Made by a program: the position numbers and the translations under genes. From Bacteroidales bacterium (GTDB lineage Bacteria > Bacteroidota > Bacteroidia > Bacteroidales > UBA932): a stretch of 64,000 bases of DNA. The stretch is taken from contig JAFYVM010000020.1 of the NCBI GenBank assembly GCA_017549145.1, positions 124,001 to 188,000 of the forward strand, in the 5' to 3' direction. Below the pieces are notes generated by a model. The model was not told the origin of the DNA, made no database searches, and was given only the letters and a program-made list of their open reading frames with translations. This document shows, in pieces, positions 26,101-33,047 of the stretch (position 1 is its first letter; every line of letters starts with the position of its first letter).

Positions 26101-26699
26101 TCAATGACTACCGGAGTTCCTTCTGTGTGGTGGAGCGGTAGGATGGAGAATCTGTCCGACAGATCGAGATATGGATTGACTCCATTTCCTGACTTGAAGT
26201 GGTCTACAAAGAGTTTATTCTGTATTTCAAGACCTGCAATGATTTCTTCTCCGTGACCGTAGTCGTATGTCTTGATCAGGTACCACTTTGGACCAAGATT
26301 TATGAAGGAGTAAGAGTCTGTGGCATCATTTAGTGGGGACACCAATCGACTTCTTCTGGATGTAAGTTTAGGAATCTCAAGCTTTACGCTGATGTCATCA
26401 TTGATCAGGGAGAAATGATTGTTCCATGATTTGAGAGAGTCGTTGACATACCTGTATATGACCATGTCTTCTGGCAAGGTATGTGGCGGTACAGTCTGAT
26501 CAAGTGGTGATTCGTGAGTGTGCGAGACGTGCTTTTCCAGGATAGCAAGGCGAGTTTCAATGCGTTTACTTGTGCGCTCTGCAATAGCGTCTGTATGATT
26601 GTTAGAAAAGATTTCAAGCATAGACAACAGAAACAACACCATGGAAATGATGAAGCAACTTATTGCAATGCTCTTATGTGTCCAAAACTTAAATCTCAT
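23133..26699 (-). CDS. Large membrane sensor histidine kinase (NtrY-like)
   Basis: The protein has 1188 residues. A membrane segment at about 10-30 precedes an extracytoplasmic region to about 215. A cluster of seven or eight hydrophobic helices follows (about 220-430), then a second exported domain, two more helices (about 650-710), a third sensor region and a last helix. A HAMP-like linker then leads into HisKA, with the phospho-acceptor in ARQVAHEIKNPLTPIK. The HATPase domain has N box NLITNAIQAV, DDNGSGV and GTGLGLAI. HEIKNPLTPI is typical of NtrY. Its likely partner is the regulator gene it converges on, whose stop overlaps its own by 4 bases. It follows rlmH by 8 bp. The signal is unknown. 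Confidence 0.87.
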   Translation of the reverse strand: MRFKFWTHKSIAISCFIISMVLFLLSMLEIFSNNHTDAIAERTSKRIETRLAILEKHVSHTHESPLDQTVPPHTLPEDMVIYRYVNDSLKSWNNHFSLINDDISVKLEIPKLTSRRSRLVSPLNDATDSYSFINLGPKWYLIKTYDYGHGEEIIAGLEIQNKLFVDHFKSGNGVNPYLDLSDRFSILPLHHTEGTPVVIDGTPLFKVVYSPAASSSFNNSLLRWLALLFLAAAAVLMLALHRTIKAYIAVNVILIGIFFVAFLWGYRMGESSPLFSPSIYADRTFFSLGALLLANVYVILFNVCAYIIRRRIVAYIRQNDTHSKIKKGIYGLVILSLAITTVLYVHNSLTSLTNNSSITLELYRWNTQTFYTILIYLSYAGIFISILLLMQMLRPVAWKLFGIRYNIFSRKSLAIMAFLWALYMTVSTAVLGFKKEDDRVEVWANRLAVDRNISLEIQLISLEESIANDQILWTLTAHQNTNEIIQKRISEYHLGHLHLSYKPNIILVREGDYEALGYLEEIISNGTPISGGSRFLVVKNSGRNSYAGIFLFYSPETGTTHMILEIEPDNNTEDKGYFTFLKRQSNPGSVSIPPVYSYAKYDNKHLTSYKGNYPYPTSIPEVSDYSTKSHDKSVYREGGYVHVHHYFSDEEIIVISRPIRSAMVFFTSFSYIFVILALLMQIFVRGRKTRHFKNNYFRTRINTILFVSSCLILASMTIISVFFVYRRNEANMRNLMSSKISTIQAMIENRIRHVESWEELTSQEFAQEVDKISATTQSDISFFTPDGKVFSSTSPEIYERMMIGSRIDPEAYYNICQRNQRFYINRAEVAGFKLWTLYAPLFNDDGDLIAIVNTPYTDRSLDFRREATSHAAMIVNLFLLLLIGSLMVTSKVVNSMFAPLVMMGRKMKSADISHLEYIDYQRDDELTSLVDAYNRMVKDLSDSTRQLAQAERDYAWSQMARQVAHEIKNPLTPIKLELQRLIRLKQKNNPAWEKKFDKVAAVILEHIDILADTANEFSTFAKLYSEKPTLLDLDKVLKDQLLIFDNKEKVKISYVGMEDALVLAPKPQLIRVFVNLITNAIQAVEIRQKETEEQGGETFEGKVMVFLRNSTKEGYYDIVIDDNGSGVKDENLDKLFTPNFTTKSSGTGLGLAICRNIIEKCDGEISYQKSFVLGGASFTVTIPMKPED

Positions 26700-26707
26700 T
26701 CTGTGAG

Positions 26708-27181
26708 TTATTCGTGATGGTATGGTTCCCCTTTCATTATTGTAAATGCTCTGTAGAGCTGCTCAACAAAGATTGCTCTCACCATCTGATGGGAGAAGGT
26801 CATCCTTGACAGAGATATCTTGGAGTTTGATCTTTGACGCACTGCTTCTGAAAAGCCATAGGCGCCACCGATTACGAACACAATGTCTTTACCCGTGTAT
26901 GAAATCTTATCCTGCAGCACCTTTGCAAACTCCATGGAAGAGAATTCACGTCCTCTTTCATCAAGAAGAATAACGTCTTCTGTAGGCTTTATGTTTTTGA
27001 GAATCAGCTCTCCTTCTTTTGTCTTGATCTGATCCTCGCTAAGTGATGACACGTTTTTAAGTTCCGGTATCTCCACAATAGCAAACGGGAAATAGTGCTT
27101 CATGCGGGATGCATAAATATCTATTCCCTGTTTGACCCAATCTTTGTCAGTTTTGCCAACTGTCAGCAACGTAATCTTCAT
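26708..27181 (-). CDS. rlmH: 23S rRNA (pseudouridine-1915 N3)-methyltransferase RlmH
   Basis: The protein has 157 residues of the SPOUT methyltransferase family. It begins MKITLLTVGKT and carries the knot sequence VFVIGGAYGFSEAV, then the C-terminal SRMTFSHQMVRAIFVEQLYRAF and GEPYHHE, all diagnostic of RlmH. It methylates pseudouridine 1915 in helix 69 of 23S rRNA. The knot has GGAYG where GGPYG or GGADG is common. The start matches the conserved first residue. Confidence 0.96.
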   Translation of the reverse strand: MKITLLTVGKTDKDWVKQGIDIYASRMKHYFPFAIVEIPELKNVSSLSEDQIKTKEGELILKNIKPTEDVILLDERGREFSSMEFAKVLQDKISYTGKDIVFVIGGAYGFSEAVRQRSNSKISLSRMTFSHQMVRAIFVEQLYRAFTIMKGEPYHHE

Positions 27182-27203
27182 ACAAAAATCGTTCTATAAC
27201 TCA

Positions 27204-27211
27204 CAAATGTA
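27204..27211 (-). promoter_or_regulatory. -7 box upstream of rlmH
   Basis: On the minus strand TACATTTG fits TAnnTTTG and would leave a leader of about 18-20 bases before rlmH. No clear -33 box was found. Confidence 0.35.
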
Positions 27212-27231
27212 CAAAATATCTGTTAATGTTG

Positions 27232-27239
27232 TATATTTG
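27232..27239 (+). promoter_or_regulatory. -7 box upstream of the DUF4783 gene
   Basis: TATATTTG fits TAnnTTTG; the start site would fall near 27243, downstream of the first possible in-frame start at 27226. This supports the ATG at 27292. The -33 box is not evident. Confidence 0.4.
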
Positions 27240-27291
27240 CAGCGGCGCGGAATTTGTAGTTCTGGCGCAGGTTTTCCAGCAAAAAACGAAA

Positions 27292-27693
27292 ATGAAAAAA
27301 TATTTAGTTTCCATAGTAGTCGCAGCAGCGAGTCTGTTTTGTGTGAATACGTATGCGCAGAGCACAGGCGATGTGTTCTCTCCGATAGTTAAATATCTTG
27401 AAAAGGGAGATGCCGAGAGCCTGTCAGCATGGTTCGCAGATAATTTGGAGATCTCAATCTTTTCGAGAACTACAGACACCAGTCGCAATCAGGCAAAGCA
27501 GATTATGAAATCTTTTTTCAAATCGTATACGCCTCGAGCTTTTGAAATTTCTCATAAGGCAGGAAGACCGAATATGAAATATGCCCTAGGAGTCTTAACT
27601 GCAGGTGGCGAAATATTCCAGGTGACGATATTTGTCGGAATAAAGGATTCTGAATATAAAATACAGCAAATGAAAATAGAGCGAATCGAGTAA
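27292..27693 (+). CDS. DUF4783 family secreted protein
   Basis: The protein has 133 residues with a signal peptide (about 1-22, ending TYAQ). I start it at MKKYLVSIVV; the longer frame from 27226 lies before the promoter. The mature part, with GDAESLSAWFADNLEISIF, NQAKQIMKSFFKSY and a C-terminal KIQQMKIER, matches the small DUF4783 family of Bacteroidota, which has an NTF2-like fold by general resemblance. Function is unknown. The stop codon is inside a bidirectional terminator shared with the convergent beta-barrel gene. Confidence 0.78.
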   Translation: MKKYLVSIVVAAASLFCVNTYAQSTGDVFSPIVKYLEKGDAESLSAWFADNLEISIFSRTTDTSRNQAKQIMKSFFKSYTPRAFEISHKAGRPNMKYALGVLTAGGEIFQVTIFVGIKDSEYKIQQMKIERIE

Positions 27694-27709
27694 CGATCCG
27701 CTCTATTTT
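27673..27709. terminator. Bidirectional intrinsic terminator
   Basis: An 11-bp perfect stem (AAAATAGAGCG at 27673-27683 with 27699-27709) has a 15-base loop that itself can form a small ATCG/CGAT pairing. T-runs lie on both sides. The stop codon of the DUF4783 gene is in the loop, and the convergent gene ends at the right edge. Confidence 0.85.
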
Positions 27710-28242
27710 TAGAATGTATATCTGATTCCAAGGGATGGAATGAATCCGAGAAGGCCATTGTCGTAGAAACTTACTGACTTGTCAGCAAGATGAAGTCCTA
27801 CGCAGGGTCTTACCTCTAGCGATAACTGTAGCGGAATCTGGAAGTTATATTCTATGCCCACCTGACCCGAAACAGCAAGCATGAATCCGCTTGTGTAGTA
27901 ATTAGCGCGCTGCTCTCCGCTCTTAATTACACATCTGTCCTCTGTCCATCCCGTTGATATGCCCGGGCCTGCATAGATGTTCCAAGTGCCTTTCTTTGTC
28001 CATTTTGGGGATGCCCAGATGAAGTTATAACTTCCGTTTACATGTGCACCTAACTTGCCTGATACACTATAACCGAAATCTACTCCCGCATCAACGGAAA
28101 GGAATTTTTCTTGTGAAATGGAATGCTGATAAGTTACTGCCGTTCCGCTAGCTCCACCTCTGAGTCCAAGTGCTTTAGGTTGTGCATATGATATTGCACA
28201 ACAACTGATGAGAAGAATAATTACTGATATGATTCTATTCAT
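27709..28242 (-). CDS. Small outer-membrane beta-barrel protein (paralogue A)
   Basis: The protein has 177 residues with a signal peptide (about 1-20, ending SYAQ). The mature protein has alternating polar/hydrophobic strands and a terminal aromatic residue (IRYTF), typical of eight-strand outer-membrane barrels recognised by BamA. It shares the pattern GLRGG...VTYQHS...YNFIWASPKWT...GTWNIYAGPG...GIEYNF and PLQLSLEVRPCVGLHL with the protein at 28816-29277, so they are paralogues. Function is unknown. It has its own promoter and is separated from the other two barrel genes by a terminator. Confidence 0.72.
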   Translation of the reverse strand: MNRIISVIILLISCCAISYAQPKALGLRGGASGTAVTYQHSISQEKFLSVDAGVDFGYSVSGKLGAHVNGSYNFIWASPKWTKKGTWNIYAGPGISTGWTEDRCVIKSGEQRANYYTSGFMLAVSGQVGIEYNFQIPLQLSLEVRPCVGLHLADKSVSFYDNGLLGFIPSLGIRYTF

Positions 28243-28262
28243 AGGTATTCGGTTTCACCGCA

Positions 28263-28270
28263 CAAAGGTA
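28263..28270 (-). promoter_or_regulatory. -7 box of beta-barrel paralogue A
   Basis: On the minus strand TACCTTTG fits the consensus. An ATTG lies 21 bp upstream, and this spacer is occupied by the terminator hairpin of the gene before it. The leader is about 20 bases. Confidence 0.5.
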
Positions 28271-28276
28271 CAAAAA

Positions 28277-28304
28277 ACACCGGCCATTTTGCAATGACCG
28301 GTGT
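28277..28304 (-). terminator. Intrinsic terminator after the 28322-28810 gene
   Basis: A 12-bp stem with one mismatch (ACACCGG arms) and a 4-base loop is followed on the minus strand by a run of six Ts. It ends the transcript of the two barrel genes upstream and overlaps the promoter spacer of the next gene. Confidence 0.8.
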
Positions 28305-28321
28305 GAATCTATTGTGGTCTG

Positions 28322-28810
28322 TTAGAAGCAGAATACTGCTGAAAGACCGAGGTTTGCAAGACCATACTCATTGAATGCTGCAGCAGAATTCTGACCAACG
28401 TATGCGATGGCAGGACCAAATGCTGGAGTCCAATCAAGAGAAAGTCTGACTGGTGCATCGTTGAATTCGATACCTAGCTTTGCACAACCTGCTACTCCTA
28501 GTGTTACAATGTTGCTTCTTCCACCAGCAGTCACACCAAATCCGGCATCAAAGAACCACTGACCCGCTGCTGGAGTCCAGTCCATTGTGCCCACATTCCA
28601 ATTGTGGAGGAGTGTGAAATCTGCTGTAAGTACGCCAGCATGGTACCAGCCCATACCAAGGCGTCCTTCGAGGTAATTAGCGCCATTGTAGCAATACTCT
28701 GCCTGAGCCTGGAAGCCCGAACCTACACGGCCTCCGATGCGGAATCCTTGTGCATTAGCGGCTAAGGCAAAGCCGAGTGCAAGTACTGCGATAAGGAGTA
28801 ATTTCTTCAT
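28322..28810 (-). CDS. Small outer-membrane beta-barrel protein
   Basis: The protein has 162 residues with a signal peptide (about 1-20, ending ANAQ) followed by amphipathic strands and a C-terminal phenylalanine (LSAVFCF), the usual BamA recognition end. It is more divergent from the two neighbours, but keeps the GFRIGGRVG start, a GQWFFDAGFGV strand and a VRLSLDWTPAFGP strand in equivalent places, so a common origin is likely. Function is unknown. It starts 5 bp after the upstream barrel gene and ends before a terminator. Confidence 0.68.
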   Translation of the reverse strand: MKKLLLIAVLALGFALAANAQGFRIGGRVGSGFQAQAEYCYNGANYLEGRLGMGWYHAGVLTADFTLLHNWNVGTMDWTPAAGQWFFDAGFGVTAGGRSNIVTLGVAGCAKLGIEFNDAPVRLSLDWTPAFGPAIAYVGQNSAAAFNEYGLANLGLSAVFCF

Positions 28811-28815
28811 GATTC

Positions 28816-29277
28816 TTAGAATTTATAACGTACTCCCAATGCAGGCATTAAACCCCAGTGAAGGCCATTGCCGAAACCGATACCGATCTGAGGGCGAACG
28901 TCAAGAGAAAGCTGAAGTGGGAACTCGAAGTTGTACTCCAAACCTACCATACCAGCAACTGCTAGAGTGAAATAGTTTGCCTCACCAAGTCCAAGACCAA
29001 CGCCAACACCAGGACCAGCGTAGAATCCCCATGTTCCCTGTGATGTCCACTGTGGCTGAGCGATCATGAAATTATAGATACCTGTTGCGCCAACATTGAA
29101 TGTTCCGTCGAATCCAAGTCCGAGACCTCCGTCAACCTCAAGGAAGTTCTCGCCGAGTGTGTGCTGGTAGCTGACCTCGCCACCATTACCGATACGTACA
29201 CCGATAGCTCTAGGCTGAGCTACTGCAGCTGCTGCAAAACCGAGCACCATAGCTGCTACAAGAATGATTTTTTTCAT
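28816..29277 (-). CDS. Small outer-membrane beta-barrel protein (paralogue B)
   Basis: The protein has 153 residues with a signal peptide (about 1-20, ending AVAQ). Glycine-rich amphipathic strands and the terminal VRYKF fit an eight-strand barrel. Clear paralogue of the 27709-28242 product: RAIGVRIGNGGEVSYQHTLG, GTWGFYAGPGVG, GLEYNFEFPLQLSLDVRP line up along the whole length. Function is unknown. It follows the nucleoside transporter gene by 35 bp and precedes another barrel by 5 bp, so these three genes may form one transcript. Confidence 0.7.
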   Translation of the reverse strand: MKKIILVAAMVLGFAAAAVAQPRAIGVRIGNGGEVSYQHTLGENFLEVDGGLGLGFDGTFNVGATGIYNFMIAQPQWTSQGTWGFYAGPGVGVGLGLGEANYFTLAVAGMVGLEYNFEFPLQLSLDVRPQIGIGFGNGLHWGLMPALGVRYKF

Positions 29278-29312
29278 AATAAAATATGTTTTGGTTAATA
29301 ATAAAACTCTGA

Positions 29313-30593
29313 TTAAGCGATCTTTTCCTCAAGGTTCTTAGGCTCCTTGAAGAGAATCATAAATAGAATTGCAACCACAAGTGCGTATCCAGCAAATACA
29401 TACCATGCTGCACTCCAGTCAGGCTCTGCTGCATTATTCACAAAGTGGTTTACAACTGCCTGTGCACTAAGGGTACCGATAGTTGCTCCGATACCATTAG
29501 TCATAAGCATGAATAGTCCCTGAGCACTGTTCTGCATCTTCTCGCTTGTTCTCATGTTTGTGTAGAGAGCACCTGAGATATTGAAGAAGTCAAATGCCAC
29601 ACCGTATACAATCATAGAAAGAATGAGCATCCATACGCCTGCACCTGGGTCACCGGCTCCGAAGAAACCGAAACGGAGTACCCAAGCAAACATCGCAATG
29701 AGCATAACCTTCTTGATTCCAAAGATTCTCATTGCTATTGGAATAAGGAGGATGCCGAGAGTCTCAGATATCTGTGATATTGAAATAAGTGCATTGGCAT
29801 TTCTTGCTCCCCAAGTATCAGCAAACGCTGGAATCTCCTGGAAGTGCGAGATGAATGGGTTTGCAAAACCGTTAGTAATCTGAAGAGCAACGCCAAGAAG
29901 CATAGAGAAGATAAAGAAGATCGCCATCTGCTTATCTTTGAAGAGTCTGAAAGCATTGAGACCAAAACGCTCTGCGAGGGTCTGATTACTTCCGGTTTCC
30001 TTGTTGCAAGGGCAGTTAGGCAAGGTGAAACAATACAGCAGCATTGCAAGCCCAAGTACGCCAGAAGTGATGAACTGGTTGTATGAATTCTGGAACTGAA
30101 CTCCGTCGATGCTTACAAAGTTTACGAAAAGCATTGCAAGGATGAATCCTACTGTACCGAATACGCGAATTGGTGGGAAGTCCTTGACAGTGTCATATCC
30201 GTTTGTCTCAAGAATCTTGAATGCAACAGAATTTGAAAGTGCGATAGTCGGCATGTAGAATGCTGCTCCGATTGCGTAAAGTCCGAAAAGAATTCCAAAG
30301 GAGACCTCATTTCCTGCCATCATACCATAAAATCCTGCGCCCAGCATTCCTATTCCTGAAATTCCATGGCAAAGTCCGAGAAGTCTCTGGGCAGGGATGA
30401 ATTTGTCTGCCACGATACCCATGAGAGTCGGCATGAAGATAGATACAATACCCTGAATTGCATAGAAGATACCGATCTTAGTTGCGAGTCCAACTGAGAA
30501 AAGGTAGCTTCCCATTGACGTAAGATATGCTCCCCAGACTGCCCACTGGAGAATGTTCATGATTATAAGCCTAAGCTTGATAGATTTGTTCAT
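29313..30593 (-). CDS. MFS nucleoside:H+ symporter family transporter
   Basis: The protein has 426 residues from the ATG at 30593, with about twelve hydrophobic segments. It belongs to the NupG-like branch of the major facilitator superfamily: the first helix region MNILQWAVWGAYLTSMGSYL, then GIFYAIQGIVSIFMPTLMGIVADK, AISQ-type SISQISETLGILLIP in helix 8 and a C-terminal lysine-rich tail. Members take up nucleosides with protons across the inner membrane; specificity is not readable. A TATCTTTG box is seen upstream on the minus strand. Barrel genes downstream could in principle supply the outer-membrane step, but this is speculation. Confidence 0.82.
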   Translation of the reverse strand: MNKSIKLRLIIMNILQWAVWGAYLTSMGSYLFSVGLATKIGIFYAIQGIVSIFMPTLMGIVADKFIPAQRLLGLCHGISGIGMLGAGFYGMMAGNEVSFGILFGLYAIGAAFYMPTIALSNSVAFKILETNGYDTVKDFPPIRVFGTVGFILAMLFVNFVSIDGVQFQNSYNQFITSGVLGLAMLLYCFTLPNCPCNKETGSNQTLAERFGLNAFRLFKDKQMAIFFIFSMLLGVALQITNGFANPFISHFQEIPAFADTWGARNANALISISQISETLGILLIPIAMRIFGIKKVMLIAMFAWVLRFGFFGAGDPGAGVWMLILSMIVYGVAFDFFNISGALYTNMRTSEKMQNSAQGLFMLMTNGIGATIGTLSAQAVVNHFVNNAAEPDWSAAWYVFAGYALVVAILFMILFKEPKNLEEKIA

Positions 30594-30622
30594 AGTGCTA
30601 TGTGTCATAATATATATAAGTA

Positions 30623-30630
30623 CAAAGATA
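30623..30630 (-). promoter_or_regulatory. -7 box of the nucleoside transporter gene
   Basis: On the minus strand TATCTTTG fits TAnnTTTG, with a leader of about 27 bases to the ATG at 30593. The -33 box is weak. Confidence 0.45.
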
Positions 30631-30652
30631 ATTTATTTTGACTAAAAGTTGC

Positions 30653-30660
30653 TATCTTTG
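30653..30660 (+). promoter_or_regulatory. -7 box of the tgt promoter
   Basis: TATCTTTG ends 18 bases before the tgt ATG at 30679, implying a leader near 14 bases. This rules out the longer frame from 30649, which starts inside the box. No typical -33 box. Confidence 0.45.
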
Positions 30661-30678
30661 ACGCCTAATTTGTTTCGG

Positions 30679-31809
30679 ATGAAATTTGTAAAGACTCATA
30701 ATGCCCCGAATTCGTCTGCCCGTTGTGGTGTGATTACTACGGATCACGGTCAGATCGAGACGCCTATCTTTATGCCAGTCGGCACTGTAGGCTCAGTAAA
30801 GGGTATATATCATAGAGACCTTAAGGAAGATATCAAGGCTGAGATTATCCTTGGAAATACATACCATCTTTATCTTCGTCCGGGTCTTGATGTCCTTAAG
30901 GCAGCCGGTGGACTTCATAAGTTCGAGTCATGGGACAGACCTATCCTGACTGACAGCGGCGGATTTCAGGTGTTTTCTCTCAGCCCGATTCGTAAGCTTA
31001 CTGAGGACGGCTGTATCTTCCGTTCACACATTGACGGATCAAAGCATATATTTACTCCAGAAAACAATATGGACACCCAGCGTATCATCGGAGCTGATAT
31101 CGTGATGGCTCTTGATGAGTGCTGCCCGGGAGATGCGACATTTGAGTATGCAAAGAAGTCTCTTCAGCTTACTAAGAGATGGCTTGAGAGATGTGTAGCC
31201 CATTTTGACGCGACAGATCCATTGTACGGATATTCTCAGACACTTTTCCCAATCGTTCAAGGATGTGTTTATCCTGACCTTCGCCGTGAGGCTGTGGAGC
31301 ATGCTGCGTCTCTAGACCGCGAGGGATATGCAATCGGTGGACTCGCAGTGGGCGAGCCGACGGAGAAGATGTATGAGATGCTGGAGGTTGTATGTCCTAT
31401 TCTTCCGGATGACAAACCTAGATATCTCATGGGAGTTGGAACTCCAGCAAATATTCTTGAGGCGATTGACAGGGGAGTGGACATGTTTGACTGCGTGATG
31501 CCGACTCGTAACGGCCGTAACGGAATGCTCTTTACTTGGGACGGTATCATCAATATGAAGAACAAGAAGTGGGCAGATGATTTTTCACCACTTGATCCGA
31601 AGGGAACGTCTTTCGTAGATCATACCTATACAAAAGCGTATGTCCGCCATCTGTTTGTTGCAGGAGAAATCTTCGCCGGTCAGATTGCAAGCGAGCACAA
31701 CCTTGCATTCTACCTTGACCTTGTACGCGAGGCACGCAAGCATATCAAGGCAGGTGACTTCAAGGCGTGGAAGGAAGAAACAGTACGCAGAATAACCACA
31801 AGACTCTAA
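30679..31809 (+). CDS. tgt: tRNA-guanine(34) transglycosylase
   Basis: Tgt has 376 residues and exchanges guanine-34 of certain tRNAs for the queuosine precursor. TIM-barrel motifs are in place: TDSGGFQVFSL (catalytic Asp), ALDECCPGD, FPIVQGCVYPDLR, GGLAVGE and the second Asp region FDCVMPTRNGRNG. The zinc-binding CxCxxC usually found before the motif AYxRHL is absent: the sequence there is LDPKGTSFVDHTYTKAYVRHL, and only the later His (ASEHNLAF) remains. The LptF/LptG-type permease gene begins 5 bp downstream, a pairing common in Bacteroidota. queH lies elsewhere in the window. Confidence 0.93.
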   Translation: MKFVKTHNAPNSSARCGVITTDHGQIETPIFMPVGTVGSVKGIYHRDLKEDIKAEIILGNTYHLYLRPGLDVLKAAGGLHKFESWDRPILTDSGGFQVFSLSPIRKLTEDGCIFRSHIDGSKHIFTPENNMDTQRIIGADIVMALDECCPGDATFEYAKKSLQLTKRWLERCVAHFDATDPLYGYSQTLFPIVQGCVYPDLRREAVEHAASLDREGYAIGGLAVGEPTEKMYEMLEVVCPILPDDKPRYLMGVGTPANILEAIDRGVDMFDCVMPTRNGRNGMLFTWDGIINMKNKKWADDFSPLDPKGTSFVDHTYTKAYVRHLFVAGEIFAGQIASEHNLAFYLDLVREARKHIKAGDFKAWKEETVRRITTRL

Positions 31810-31814
31810 CAGAA

Positions 31815-32912
31815 ATGGATTTCGATCTCAGACCAAGAAAAATAGATCTGTATATAGTTAGGAAGTTCATCACGACTTTCTTTGTGGCTCTTATCCTTAT
31901 CATCGGTATCGTAATCATCTTTGATATCAGTGAGAAGATTGACAACTTTGTTTCGAAGGAAGCTCCTCTCAGAGCGATTATCTTTGATTACTATGTCAAC
32001 TTTGTTCCGTATTTCATGAATATGTTCTCACCACTGTTCATATTCATAACGGTGATTTTCTTTACTTCAAAGATGGCTGCGGATTCGGAGATCATTGCCA
32101 TCCTCTCCTGTGGAATCAGCTTCCATAGAATGATGATGCCATATATATTCTCCGCTACTCTTATTGCTGCTTTATCATTGGTACTCAATCTGTTTGTCAT
32201 ACCAGAAGCTAATAAGACGCGACTGCAGTTCGAGGATAAATACGTCAAGGCGAGATTTGCAAGCGTCGGACGAAATGTCCATTATCAGACTTCACCTGGT
32301 GAGTTTGTCTTTGCCGAGTCCTTCAGTTCATGGAACAGAACAGCTTACAGATTTACTATCGAAAAGATTGAGGATAGCAAGCTTGTATCAAAGATTTCAG
32401 CAGAGTCAGCTACATATGATACACTTACAGGACGTTGGCGCTTGAAGAAATACTTCATCAGAGATTACAACGCCGACCTTACAGATAGAGTAAGAAGCGG
32501 AAGACAGCTGGATACAACTTTGGCGTTGTCGGTTGATGATTTCTACTTGACTGAGAATACTGTAGAGACTCTTACATATCACGAGTTGAATCAGCTTATT
32601 GCTGTGCAGAAGATGCGTGGAGATGCCAATGTGAAGTTTGCGCAGATTGAGAAAAACACAAGATTTGCTCTCCCATTCTCAGCGTTCATCCTCACGATCA
32701 TGGGTGTGGCTTTGTCATCAAAGAAACGTAGAGGTGGTATCGGTTGGAACATCGGAATCGGTATTGCTCTGGCATTTACCTACATCCTCTTCCTGCGATT
32801 CAGCCAGATGTTCGTCCATACGGATACGCTTCCACCAGGAATCGCCCTCTGGTTACCGAATCTGGTCTTCACCATAATCGCCGGTTTCCTTTACCGCATA
32901 GCTCCGAAATAA
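31815..32912 (+). CDS. LptF/LptG family permease (YjgP/YjgQ)
   Basis: The protein has 365 residues, starting at the ATG at 31815, 5 bp after tgt. Three N-terminal membrane helices (about 20-42, 60-85, 105-125) carry the family sequence PYFMNMFSPLFIFITVIFFTS and SCGISFHRMMMPY. A periplasmic beta-jellyroll region (about 140-265) follows, then three C-terminal helices with RFALPFSAFILTIMGVALSSKKRRGG. It forms the membrane part of the LptBFG machine that pulls lipopolysaccharide from the inner membrane. I cannot tell LptF from LptG. The other family member lies at 35345-37807. Confidence 0.85.
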   Translation: MDFDLRPRKIDLYIVRKFITTFFVALILIIGIVIIFDISEKIDNFVSKEAPLRAIIFDYYVNFVPYFMNMFSPLFIFITVIFFTSKMAADSEIIAILSCGISFHRMMMPYIFSATLIAALSLVLNLFVIPEANKTRLQFEDKYVKARFASVGRNVHYQTSPGEFVFAESFSSWNRTAYRFTIEKIEDSKLVSKISAESATYDTLTGRWRLKKYFIRDYNADLTDRVRSGRQLDTTLALSVDDFYLTENTVETLTYHELNQLIAVQKMRGDANVKFAQIEKNTRFALPFSAFILTIMGVALSSKKRRGGIGWNIGIGIALAFTYILFLRFSQMFVHTDTLPPGIALWLPNLVFTIIAGFLYRIAPK

Positions 32913-32959
32913 CCTCTTGCTACCTCGCCAAAAGGGTAGTAAATGCAATGCGCTATATA

Positions 32960-33026
32960 AAATAAACCTCAAAGGTCCATTTGCCCGGATAGGGTCGCGT
33001 AGCGATAGGACCTTTGAGGTTTATTT
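32960..33026. terminator. Large three-way-junction hairpin, bidirectional terminator
   Basis: A perfect 19-bp outer stem (32960-32978 with 33008-33026) encloses two small hairpins: CCC/GGG around a 5-base loop (32984-32994) and TCGC/GCGA around 3 bases (32995-33005). Both flanks are T-rich in the outward direction. It lies between the convergent permease and ilvE genes. Confidence 0.75.
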
Positions 33027-33047
33027 TTATTGTTTAGATTGTATCTG

